A stretch of DNA of 64,000 nucleotides from Proteiniphilum acetatigenes DSM 18083 (GTDB lineage: Bacteria; Bacteroidota; Bacteroidia; Bacteroidales; Dysgonomonadaceae). Below are positions 9,969-17,321 of this stretch, one piece after another. Each line of letters begins with the position of its first letter. Position 1 is the first letter of the stretch. Location: contig NZ_KB905692.1 in the NCBI RefSeq assembly GCF_000380985.1, positions 62,001 to 126,000 on the forward strand. Direction: 5' to 3'. The translations under genes and the position numbers were made by a program. The notes beneath the pieces were generated by a model. That model saw only the letters and a program-made list of their open reading frames with translations. It made no database searches and was not told the DNA's origin.

Positions 9969-11186
9969 TTATAATTTCCATGCGTTACTTTTTAATTGAT
10001 GCAAAATCTGAACTGTTTTTTCTACTATGATCTCCTCAGCATTGATCTCTAAGTATGACCATTTGCCCGGTCCTACTTCATAACCACCCTCTTCAAAAAC
10101 TCTTCGAGGTGGGACATATCCCACATAATTTTCAGCATAACCGATCACAATCGTAGTTTTAAAAGGGGAATCATTTTCAATCGCATATGCCGTATCAGTA
10201 AAATTTTCACCTGAAAGAAACACCATTGCAATGTCTCCAATAATTAAGGTATTGATACGGTAAATACCGTCTGCGTCGGAGTTTATCCCGGAATTTTCCC
10301 TTATTCTGAATGATAAGGCCGAAGTCTGGATACTCATTGGTGCTGATTCCACCTCATCCCACTTCATTTTCTCCACTTCTTTTGCGATCACCTTTCCATG
10401 TTTTTGAGCTGCCTGAACCCCTTCCGAGACCGTAGGAGGATTGATATCTCCGCAAGCTCCATTAAAAAAGACACATATCCCGTTTGGGTTCTTCTCCTCA
10501 AATGTTATACAGGCTTCCCCGGGAAAATCAGGAGATACATAATCGGAGCACATCTCATGCACCGGATGACATACCGCATGGATCAATGTGGCAATATTCT
10601 CCCCGGTTAAACTTGTAAATTTTAATGATCTGATCCGATGATCAATAGGACCTAAGTCAAAATATTTTTTATCGATCGGTTGAATGGAATCAGACATGAT
10701 TACTTCTCCGTTTTTTAAAATTCTTCTTTGAAGGGAGAACCCTCTCAGTGCTGAAGAACCAAGGTATATTTTACATTCCTGCAGGTTAGAAATAGCTTTC
10801 TTTATCCCTGACTTAATTTTGATTTTTAGCTCATTAAGCCACTCTCCAAATAGTGTTGTTTTATATAGATCAGTCAATCCGGCAGTTTCATGAGAACTAT
10901 GCGTATGAGTACAAACCATAATAATTTTATCCATTGACAATTCATCGGATAAAGACATTTTAAAATTATCCCATCCCCCAACTGCACTGTCACTCATACC
11001 TAACAAATCCAGGGTAACGATACCCACTTTTTCACCCTGTTGCTCCAACACCAGTATCCTGCCCTTTAATGGTAAACGGACATGATCAAATGCGCAATAT
11101 TGCTCCTTTACTGAGGACATTAGGATACCCAGTTCTAACGGGCCCGTAATATCAATCACAGAAGTGCCGATTTTTAGCTTCTTCAT
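9969..11186 (-). CDS. Neutral/alkaline ceramidase-fold protein, short cytoplasmic form
   Basis: The 405-residue protein has no signal peptide and matches the catalytic-domain part of neutral ceramidases (PF04734). It begins IGTSVIDITGP and has the zinc-site segments CTHTHSSHETAG and HAVCHPVHEM. Full neutral ceramidases are secreted, run to roughly 650-780 residues and carry a C-terminal Ig-like domain that is absent here. The family hexapeptide GDVSPN, whose Ser is the catalytic residue in the characterised enzymes, reads GDINPP (about residues 252-257), so Ser is replaced by Asn. True ceramide hydrolysis is therefore doubtful. It may be a metal-dependent amidase or lactonase on a sugar derivative. 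The stop is 3 nt after the SSS gene is preceded by this gene's start region (11187-11189), so it is tightly coupled to the transporter. Confidence 0.75.
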   Translation of the reverse strand: MKKLKIGTSVIDITGPLELGILMSSVKEQYCAFDHVRLPLKGRILVLEQQGEKVGIVTLDLLGMSDSAVGGWDNFKMSLSDELSMDKIIMVCTHTHSSHETAGLTDLYKTTLFGEWLNELKIKIKSGIKKAISNLQECKIYLGSSALRGFSLQRRILKNGEVIMSDSIQPIDKKYFDLGPIDHRIRSLKFTSLTGENIATLIHAVCHPVHEMCSDYVSPDFPGEACITFEEKNPNGICVFFNGACGDINPPTVSEGVQAAQKHGKVIAKEVEKMKWDEVESAPMSIQTSALSFRIRENSGINSDADGIYRINTLIIGDIAMVFLSGENFTDTAYAIENDSPFKTTIVIGYAENYVGYVPPRRVFEEGGYEVGPGKWSYLEINAEEIIVEKTVQILHQLKSNAWKL

Positions 11187-11189
11187 CCT

Positions 11190-13013
11190 CTATTCAATTA
11201 TTTGATTTTTATTAAGTCTTTTCTCCAGTCCATCCAGATAATGTTTCAGAAAGATTTTAAAGGCAATGAAAAGGAGAGCTGAGATTCCCAATAGAATGCC
11301 TCCTTCCAAAAAATTGGCAAACCATAAGTCTGAGAGTCCCAGAATTACGCAACAGGTGGCGGTAAAACCTAAAATCGCTATAAGAATTCCATAAATGATT
11401 GGTTTGATATTGATCCTCTCAGCATCAGTCGCCCCGGATGATACTTTGATTTTCCACCATCCCAGAGGAAGTGCTTTTTGATAAAAAGCAGTCAGTTTTC
11501 CTTCAGATTCCGGTTTGGTAAACAGTACGACCATCACCCATAAAATAGTCGTAAGAAGCATGATAATAAGCGTCTGCCACCACCATGGGACTATCAATAT
11601 ATGCGCCCATTCCCAACCTAACAATAGCAATAGTTTTGGAACCAGCACAATCAAAATAAAAAAGATAAATCCTCCAAAAGATGCTGCCAAACGGGCTTTT
11701 CCATTAAAACGCCACCACCACCATTGAGCCCAGTTAGCAGGTAATTCAGCGGCACTTATTTGTAGCATAAAAATGGCTACATCAACTATGAACTTCACCT
11801 TAAATACTACAAGAAGAGATAAAAAAACAATTATCAGCATGGCTGCTTTTCCAATGATCAGATAATGTTTTTCCGTTTTATCCCTGACAAACCATCTTCG
11901 GTAAATATCACTTACCATTATCTGTCCGCCGAAGTTCAGGTTATCCGAAACAACAGACATTGTTGCTGCTAACATTGCGGCAATAAGTAACCCAAGTGCA
12001 CCGGAAGGTAACATCTCTTTCATCAGTTTGCCGTAAACAAGTTCCCTGTCAACCGCTCCATCCCTGAATTCAGGCCAGATTGCAGCAGCAGAGATGCAGG
12101 GAAGCGTTACGAGAAGTAATAAGAGAAACATGCTCAATGCTGCTGAAACGTACATGTAAACTGCTTCACGTGTACTCCGGGTAGAAAGTATTCGGTGTCC
12201 CTCCATAGCCCCCCCTATGGGTGCCACGTCTCCACCGTACCCTATACTTTGACCTATAAGCCAGGCAAGTGCAGCCATCGAAGGAAAGATCTCATGTTTT
12301 GCCGGAGGGACCAGTTGTAAAATCTCTTTCCCGATATCACCGTACATCCTGTTGATCGTTGCAGTCATTTCGACCGCACTCCCAAAATATTTCATTGTAA
12401 ATACAGCTACCACGATTGTACCAACAAGAAAAATACTCATTTGAATAACATTCGATACAACCACCCCCCGATAACCCGAAAAAAAGACGTAAATGAAGGA
12501 AACCGGAATTACCAATATCAATGTCTGAAATATTGTGAGTCCAAAAGCAGGTCCTAATATTTTATAGGCTGCCAACAAGGTAATCCCGGTCCATGCAGGA
12601 ATTGCAATAAACGATGTACGCACGGCAATCCATATCCTCATGGTATTGGCGACTTTTGAGCTGAATCTCAAATCATAAAACTCAAGAGAAGTAAATAATT
12701 TAAGCCGTCTCCAAAACATGGCAAATAATACCCCAGCCAGAAACATAGCCAACCCAAAACGACTTAAATACCACCAGGAAATAAATGCTCCGGTTGCTAC
12801 GGCCAATCCTCCATATGCAGTTGCAGCATCCGGACTTACCAAAGCAGACGTATAGGAAATACCGTTGATCCATCCGGGAGTTCTTCTTCCCCCAAGAAAA
12901 AAATTCTCCATTCCGGTTGATGCAAATTTTTTAAACCAAAAGGAAAGTCCCAGCATCAGAATAAAATACACCAGAATAATCAAAAAGTCGATATTTGTCC
13001 AGACACCATTCAT
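11190..13013 (-). CDS. SSS-family sodium:solute symporter (inner-membrane sugar importer)
   Basis: The product has 607 residues from ATG 13013 (MNGVWTNIDF); the upstream in-frame TTG at 13022 is less convincing. About 13-14 hydrophobic segments are visible, with solute:sodium-symporter signatures such as FFLGGRRTPGWINGISYTSA near the N-terminus and GALGLLIAAMLAATMSVVSD in the middle. SSS members carry monosaccharides, sialic acid, myo-inositol and similar solutes with Na+. It is the first gene of a probable operon continuing into the ceramidase-fold protein (3-nt gap), AGE epimerase and SusC/D. The substrate is unknown; an amino sugar or sugar acid would fit the AGE enzyme. A triple 10-bp repeat sits 42 bp upstream of the start. 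Confidence 0.9.
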   Translation of the reverse strand: MNGVWTNIDFLIILVYFILMLGLSFWFKKFASTGMENFFLGGRRTPGWINGISYTSALVSPDAATAYGGLAVATGAFISWWYLSRFGLAMFLAGVLFAMFWRRLKLFTSLEFYDLRFSSKVANTMRIWIAVRTSFIAIPAWTGITLLAAYKILGPAFGLTIFQTLILVIPVSFIYVFFSGYRGVVVSNVIQMSIFLVGTIVVAVFTMKYFGSAVEMTATINRMYGDIGKEILQLVPPAKHEIFPSMAALAWLIGQSIGYGGDVAPIGGAMEGHRILSTRSTREAVYMYVSAALSMFLLLLLVTLPCISAAAIWPEFRDGAVDRELVYGKLMKEMLPSGALGLLIAAMLAATMSVVSDNLNFGGQIMVSDIYRRWFVRDKTEKHYLIIGKAAMLIIVFLSLLVVFKVKFIVDVAIFMLQISAAELPANWAQWWWWRFNGKARLAASFGGFIFFILIVLVPKLLLLLGWEWAHILIVPWWWQTLIIMLLTTILWVMVVLFTKPESEGKLTAFYQKALPLGWWKIKVSSGATDAERINIKPIIYGILIAILGFTATCCVILGLSDLWFANFLEGGILLGISALLFIAFKIFLKHYLDGLEKRLNKNQIIE

Positions 13014-13054
13014 TACAAGCAATTATTATTAGATATCAATAGAAACGAGCCGGA

Positions 13055-13104
13055 ATGCGTTTTTATGCGTTTTTATGCGTTTTTATAAAACGAAATCAAT
13101 TGTA
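13055..13104 (-). promoter_or_regulatory. Operator-like triple 10-bp direct repeat in front of the SSS operon (site 1)
   Basis: ATGCGTTTTT occurs three times without interruption (13055-13084), followed by ATA. On the minus strand, TACAATTG at 13097-13104 is a one-mismatch -7 box (TAnnTTTG). The same repeat unit occurs at 14145-14164 and 15349-15368 in front of the other two PUL1 units. The 10-bp period places each unit on one face of the helix, as in direct-repeat operators of several DeoR-family repressors. Assignment to the DeoR protein at 13197-13952 is inference. Confidence 0.7.
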
Positions 13105-13196
13105 TATACGCAAAAAACCATTATTGTATAAAAAAACCTTTCACAAACATTCATGCTGTTTGTCAAAGTGCAATTTATGTGTTAGATAATATAATC

Positions 13197-13952
13197 TTAT
13201 AGAATGCCTATATTCATGTAATTTTTCCTGAATTCGGCAAGCTGTTGATCATTCTTGTCTAATTCAGTAATCAGATAATTGATATCAGATAAATCAGATA
13301 CTTGGTATCGTTTTGTAAAATTCAATTTTTCAGAAATAGTAAGCAAAGCATTTTTATTGGATACTTCAAACATTGCCCTATTTACCTCAACAACTTCCAT
13401 ATCGATATCCGTCAACCCCCTTTCAACAGATAAAGCATTTACTCCCATAAAACACAGATCAAATCTCATCCTATATAATTCATTGATTGTTTTAGATCCA
13501 ACGTGGATATTATGGTTTTTCTTTAATTGACCGCCAATGGTATAAACTGAAATATTTGAATGATCCGATAATGAGATTGCAATTTGAGGGCTTATTGTAA
13601 ATACGGTAAGATCAAGCTCTTTAGGAATAATCTTCGTTAGTTCAAAAATGGTTGTCCCCCCTTCCAACAACAAGGTCATATTGGTCTCTATCAACTTTAC
13701 CGCTTTTGAAGCAATAATCTTCTTCTCCTCAATGGAATAAACATTGGTATCCGCAATAAAAGGTCTTACCAATGAATTGCTTATCGCTCCTCCATGCACC
13801 CTGATAATATGACCGCCATCAGCCAGTTCTTTCAGATCTCTCCTGATCGTATCTTCCGAAACATTAAGTAGCATGCTCAAATCGACTGAAAGCACCTTAT
13901 TATGCAAATTAATTTGCTTCATTATTATCTTAAATCGTTCTTCTTTTAACAT
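13197..13952 (-). CDS. DeoR/GlpR-family transcriptional regulator
   Basis: The 251-residue protein has the standard DeoR layout: an N-terminal winged helix (about residues 6-58) with the DeoR recognition-helix signature VSEDTIRRDLKELADGGHIIRVHGGA, then a DeoRC sugar-phosphate sensor domain (about 75-235) with the loop LLEGGTTIFEL. DeoR proteins usually repress and are released by a phosphorylated sugar intermediate. Its own promoter carries the 10-bp repeat also found before the SSS operon and the propeller lipoprotein, so autoregulation and control of PUL1 are likely. No sugar kinase that would make its effector is encoded in the window. Confidence 0.92.
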   Translation of the reverse strand: MLKEERFKIIMKQINLHNKVLSVDLSMLLNVSEDTIRRDLKELADGGHIIRVHGGAISNSLVRPFIADTNVYSIEEKKIIASKAVKLIETNMTLLLEGGTTIFELTKIIPKELDLTVFTISPQIAISLSDHSNISVYTIGGQLKKNHNIHVGSKTINELYRMRFDLCFMGVNALSVERGLTDIDMEVVEVNRAMFEVSNKNALLTISEKLNFTKRYQVSDLSDINYLITELDKNDQQLAEFRKNYMNIGIL

Positions 13953-14144
13953 AAACAGCAGTATTTTTAAACTTTCTCAGAAACTCAAAATAAAACGATA
14001 TTCTCTCTACCACCCTATGCCTTAAGCCTTTTTGTGGCCCTTCGTTTATATTCTCACAATTTGAATCCTTTATTTCACAAATCCACTTAATCAACTATAT
14101 ATCAGCGATCTGTCAACTTTGATTATCGAATAAATAATACACAA

Positions 14145-14205
14145 ATGCGTTTTTATGCATTTTTATATTGCAAATATAGGCGCATATCAGAAATAAAAAA
14201 ACAAA
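14145..14205 (-). promoter_or_regulatory. Promoter and 10-bp repeat operator of the DeoR gene (site 2)
   Basis: ATGCGTTTTT and ATGCATTTTT are adjacent (14145-14164). Six bp away, the minus strand reads TATATTTG (14171-14178), a perfect TAnnTTTG -7 box, with TTTG at 14202-14205 (23-nt spacer) as a possible -33 element. The repeats therefore fall at or just after the transcription start, a repressor position. The same arrangement, with the same 6-bp and 23-nt distances, is found at 15349-15409. Confidence 0.72.
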
Positions 14206-14225
14206 ATAGCTGAAAGTTCTACCTC

Positions 14226-15191
14226 CTATTCAGGAAACCATCCTTTCAGAAATTGCTCCATTGTTCCGTTATAATAAGCCTCAGCCAAAAATTCCTCCCC
14301 GTTTTGATTACCCCATGAATAATTGATAATTAATTTCCCATTATATTCACAAAAATCAAGATCAGAGTTATTCAGATTTTCAGCCTTATTAATCCTTTTA
14401 CATAATTCATCGGTTAGAAGATTATTGTTTGCGATTTGTTTATCTTCCTGCGAAGCCTTTAAAACCGGATTGAAAGGACTGGACTCCCAACGGATCAAAT
14501 CTTTAGACCGTACTACTCGCATTTCATATCCTTGGTGTGCTTCCAAATAGAAATTATAGAACCAGCCATCGAGATAACGCAAACAATGAGGAGCTGTATA
14601 ACGATCTTTTGTATAATTGTGATCGGCCGGTAAAATATCCCAGTCTTGCATATCGGGTGATGTTGCAAACAGGGCAGTAAATGCCACTCCCGCAACTTCG
14701 TAAGGTCTCCCGATCTCGAACATCAAAACAAATTTATTCTCCGCTTTTGTGAGTGAGGTATTAAAAATACCATAGCCGGGAAGTTCGAATACCAACCAGC
14801 GATCCCAGTTTTTCAAATCATTTGAAGCAAAAATAAATATCTTCTCTCCATCCCACATATCGACAGCGGTAACGTATACTGTGTCATTATACACAAAAGC
14901 GCTCCCCAAGTGATAGCCTCTAGCAAAAGATTGAGTTATCTCCCCGGTTTCATGGTTAACGAACCGGAAATAGGAATCACCGGTATCATTATTCCAGTAG
15001 CGAGTCCTTACATATTCAAAACGGTAAACCCTGTTTTTAAAAACCACAGGGGTTGTTTCTACAAGATCACAGTCGATGGTACCAGTTTTTATGATTAGCG
15101 GTCGTCCGTCGGCATCTGTTGGGGCTTTTTTGTTTGAACAGACAAATAAGAGAATTATGCCTGTGATAATAATAAAATTAAACGGTTTCAT
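14226..15191 (-). CDS. Five-bladed beta-propeller lipoprotein, GH43/GH32-like fold
   Basis: The 321-residue product has a signal peptide and Cys at residue 18 (LLFVC, a loose lipobox). Its repeated blade motifs are typical of GH43/GH32/GH117-type propellers: FIFASNDLKNWDRW, TALFATSPDMQDWDIL and MRVVRSKDLIRWESS, with TAPHCLRYLDGWFYNFYLE between. I could not assign the catalytic acids with certainty, so it may be a glycosidase of a distant propeller family or a non-catalytic sugar-binding protein. It is a monocistronic minus-strand gene with its own promoter carrying the PUL1 10-bp repeat, so it is probably co-regulated with the DeoR-controlled locus. Confidence 0.6.
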   Translation of the reverse strand: MKPFNFIIITGIILLFVCSNKKAPTDADGRPLIIKTGTIDCDLVETTPVVFKNRVYRFEYVRTRYWNNDTGDSYFRFVNHETGEITQSFARGYHLGSAFVYNDTVYVTAVDMWDGEKIFIFASNDLKNWDRWLVFELPGYGIFNTSLTKAENKFVLMFEIGRPYEVAGVAFTALFATSPDMQDWDILPADHNYTKDRYTAPHCLRYLDGWFYNFYLEAHQGYEMRVVRSKDLIRWESSPFNPVLKASQEDKQIANNNLLTDELCKRINKAENLNNSDLDFCEYNGKLIINYSWGNQNGEEFLAEAYYNGTMEQFLKGWFPE

Positions 15192-15348
15192 TTTTTATTC
15201 ATTTTCAATACATTGTTAAGAATAACTTGTCATTTGGCTGTCTTTTCCGAATTTAAATAACACACAGGTAAATTGCTGACAACAAATTACTTAAGCATCT
15301 ATATATCGCTGATATTCTGATTTCGATCATCTCACAAATAAGACATAG

Positions 15349-15409
15349 GTGCGTTTTTTTGCGTTTTCATATCGCAAATATATGCATATATCGGAAACAA
15401 AAAAACAAA
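15349..15409 (-). promoter_or_regulatory. Promoter and 10-bp repeat operator of the propeller lipoprotein (site 3)
   Basis: GTGCGTTTTT and TTGCGTTTTC (15349-15368) are degenerate copies of the PUL1 repeat. On the minus strand the -7 box TATATTTG is at 15375-15382 and a TTTG is at 15406-15409, a 23-nt spacer. Similarity to site 2 continues upstream through an A-rich tract, so the two promoters look duplicated as a unit of about 70 bp. Confidence 0.7.
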
Positions 15410-15610
15410 ATACTTGAAGAAAGATATTATTTAAATTTATTTAACTATAGCGGGCAAATATATTTATATTCAAAAATCATCGAAAAAATATTGGAAGTTG
15501 ATGACAATGGAAAAAAGCTACTGAAACATTTTTACAAGGCTGAAAATAATGTAAAGAGATATCCTGGATAAATTCAATTTGGTATATTCAGACAATAAGA
15601 TGGATTCGAA

Positions 15611-15677
15611 GTGTCATTTTTCTTTTATCCTTTATCATATTGCATAGTCGAACAGAATAGAATATGCTTTATATTTG
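15611..15677 (+). promoter_or_regulatory. AraC-type activator element and -7 box before the gene at 15833
   Basis: Half-sites GTGTCA (15611-15616) and TTATCA (15632-15637) are in direct orientation 21 bp apart, with CTTTT starting at 15622 between them. The -7 box TATATTTG is at 15670-15677, 48 bp from the central CTT. This is the weakest of four matching sites; 15 of 29 positions agree with the PUL2 site, but the spacing is the same. Confidence 0.5.
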
Positions 15678-15832
15678 TTTAATATTTTCACACAGTTTGC
15701 AATTTTATCTATATTTTTGACAACCTTATTTTAAAAAATAAAAAAGTCTACCGATATTCGTCCGGAAAAATCAGAGAATAGTAGATTTTCTGAAATGTAA
15801 AAAAAATATGTGACCAGTAATATAAGATTCCC

Positions 15833-16789
15833 ATGATGAAGTATAAATTAAAATACCTGATATTGATATTTTTTTTCTTTTTTCCATTCTTTGCTTTTAC
15901 CCAATGCAATACTACAACAAATTCGCGGGAAATAATCCGGGACAGGAATTTTCACAATGGAATCAAGGTACAGGGACATACCACATCCTATCCGGCTCCC
16001 ATCGACACATTATATCCGTTTAAATATTCAACTGATACCGTCTATTGGCTATTGCCACAGTGGGGAAGTAAACTTGTAATGCAAAATATTCCGCCTCTTA
16101 TTGTGGATGATTCTATTATTTACCGTAACAAAGCAAAAAAAGTATCCTTTTTTAAAAATAAGAGTAAAGCTGTAGAGATCACATTGGAAGTGATTGCTTC
16201 AGAAGAATATGAACATCCGAGACAAATGAATGAGGATTGGCCGCATTTATTGTTCGAGCAATATTTCAATACACCCCTAAAATTAATAGAGACTGATAAA
16301 TTGGTTTACAAAACAAAATGTAAATTGCTATATTGCAGTAACAAAATGGGAGAACAATTCAATCCCGATCTCCACACAGCACAATTTTCTCAATACTTCA
16401 CCATCCAGGACAACAACAAAGACTCCGAAAGCTATGGCGATTTTTTCTGGTTCGGACTTCCATTTTACGACTACCGCTATGAAAATATCGAACTCTATGC
16501 GGCGCAGGATATTGGTAAGGATGACGCATCAAACAAGTTCATTTTCTCTGTAGCTTCCCGAAATATTTTCGACGGAACATTACAGGATAAACAATGGATA
16601 ACCATCGACAAAGATATTTTACCTTTTATAAAGGAAGCTTTTAAAACAGCACAGGAAAGGGGATATCTTACCGGTTCGAAATTTGAAGATTTAGCAATAA
16701 CTACAATGAATGCAGGCTGGGAAGTTCCCGGAACATTCGATTGTGGAATAGTTTTAGAATCTCCTTCACTAACAGCCATATATCATTAA
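15833..16789 (+). CDS. Secreted protein of unknown function, possible member of the rhamnose regulon
   Basis: The product has 318 residues, with a second possible ATG 3 nt downstream. A strong signal peptide ends near FAFTQ (residues 1-23, with a run of Phe). The mature part is rich in aromatic and beta-strand segments (STDTVYWLLPQWGSK, YGDFFWFGLPFYDYRYENIE) and ends with a helix (ILPFIKEAFKTAQERGYL) and a strand with Cys (TFDCGIVLES). I do not recognise the family; a secreted carbohydrate-active jelly-roll domain is a possibility only. It is monocistronic in appearance and plus-oriented, divergent from PUL1 and upstream of PUL2. Its promoter carries a degenerate form of the element found before the PUL2 and GH78 operons. 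Confidence 0.75.
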   Translation: MMKYKLKYLILIFFFFFPFFAFTQCNTTTNSREIIRDRNFHNGIKVQGHTTSYPAPIDTLYPFKYSTDTVYWLLPQWGSKLVMQNIPPLIVDDSIIYRNKAKKVSFFKNKSKAVEITLEVIASEEYEHPRQMNEDWPHLLFEQYFNTPLKLIETDKLVYKTKCKLLYCSNKMGEQFNPDLHTAQFSQYFTIQDNNKDSESYGDFFWFGLPFYDYRYENIELYAAQDIGKDDASNKFIFSVASRNIFDGTLQDKQWITIDKDILPFIKEAFKTAQERGYLTGSKFEDLAITTMNAGWEVPGTFDCGIVLESPSLTAIYH

Positions 16790-16868
16790 AAAAGCCAGGG
16801 CAGAAATAAAAAACAGCTAAAATACAAAATAATGGTATCATGAAAAATAAAAACTTCTTTAACATAAG

Positions 16869-16934
16869 ATATCATTTCACTTAGTCTGAATATCACTTTT
16901 TACAGCTAAAGAATACACAATAAAAGTAATTTTG
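16869..16934 (+). promoter_or_regulatory. AraC-type activator element and -7 box of PUL2
   Basis: ATATCA half-sites at 16869-16874 and 16890-16895 are direct repeats 21 bp apart, with CTTAGTCT at 16880-16887. The -7 box TAATTTTG is at 16927-16934, 47 bp after the C of CTTAG. The element matches 22 of 29 positions of the site before the four-GH78 operon. No TTTG -33 box is seen, consistent with an activator-dependent promoter. Confidence 0.7.
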
Positions 16935-17078
16935 TATAAATTTCATCAAAAACTAAGGGTAGATCGTCGAAATTTTAATTATTTTAATTGTACTCTAATT
17001 CATCCATATGACACAAAGAAATTATATATATCTCTTTGATAAAACTTTGTTTCTACCTATAAGGAAACATATATATTA

Positions 17079-17090
17079 CCCCCCCCCCCC
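17079..17090 (+). repeat. 12-C homopolymer in the PUL2 leader
   Basis: An uninterrupted run of twelve C lies about 145 nt after the predicted transcription start and about 230 nt before the first PUL2 gene, in otherwise AT-rich DNA. Such runs are prone to slippage. It may be a contingency tract or simply length-variable between cells. Confidence 0.85.
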
Positions 17091-17321
17091 GTTAACATTA
17101 ATAAACTTTAATTTTACATATACAACTAATATTCACTCTTATTTGCATGCAATGCCGATAAGAGCTGATTCCTGCTGTCTTCTGGTGAACTTTCATCTTT
17201 AGGCATACAACTTCAATATCTGCTCTTACTCAGATATAAGAATAAATTATCATGGAAAAATTGAAATATAATGTAACAATAAATAAGAATAAAAGAAAAT
17301 CTCTAATTAAAAATCGAATAT

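Larger units (their letters stand above)
15192..15832. other. 641-bp intergenic region with two divergent promoters
   Basis: The left part holds the minus-strand promoter/operator of the propeller gene (15349-15409). The right part holds the plus-strand AraC-type element and -7 box for the gene at 15833. A 70-codon plus-strand frame at 15359-15571 overlaps the minus promoter and has no family resemblance, so I do not call it. Confidence 0.6.
16790..17321 (+). other. 532-bp region: PUL2 promoter and long 5' leader
   Basis: It contains the PUL2 activator element and -7 box (16869-16934) and then about 385 nt of leader before the first gene. The leader includes a 12-C run (17079-17090) and a 64-codon frame (17008-17202) that reads through the C run as four prolines. 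A 7-bp inverted repeat (17159-17165 with 17222-17228) is also present. No conserved gene is seen. Confidence 0.55.

Noticed and set aside
13055-13084. Triple repeat as a CRISPR or satellite
   Set aside because: The units are 10 bp with no spacers, and copies recur in front of co-oriented genes next to -7 boxes, so an operator is the better reading.
15359-15571. 70-codon plus-strand frame
   Set aside because: It begins inside the operator and overlaps the minus-strand promoter of the propeller gene; it has no signal, no family resemblance and AT-biased composition.
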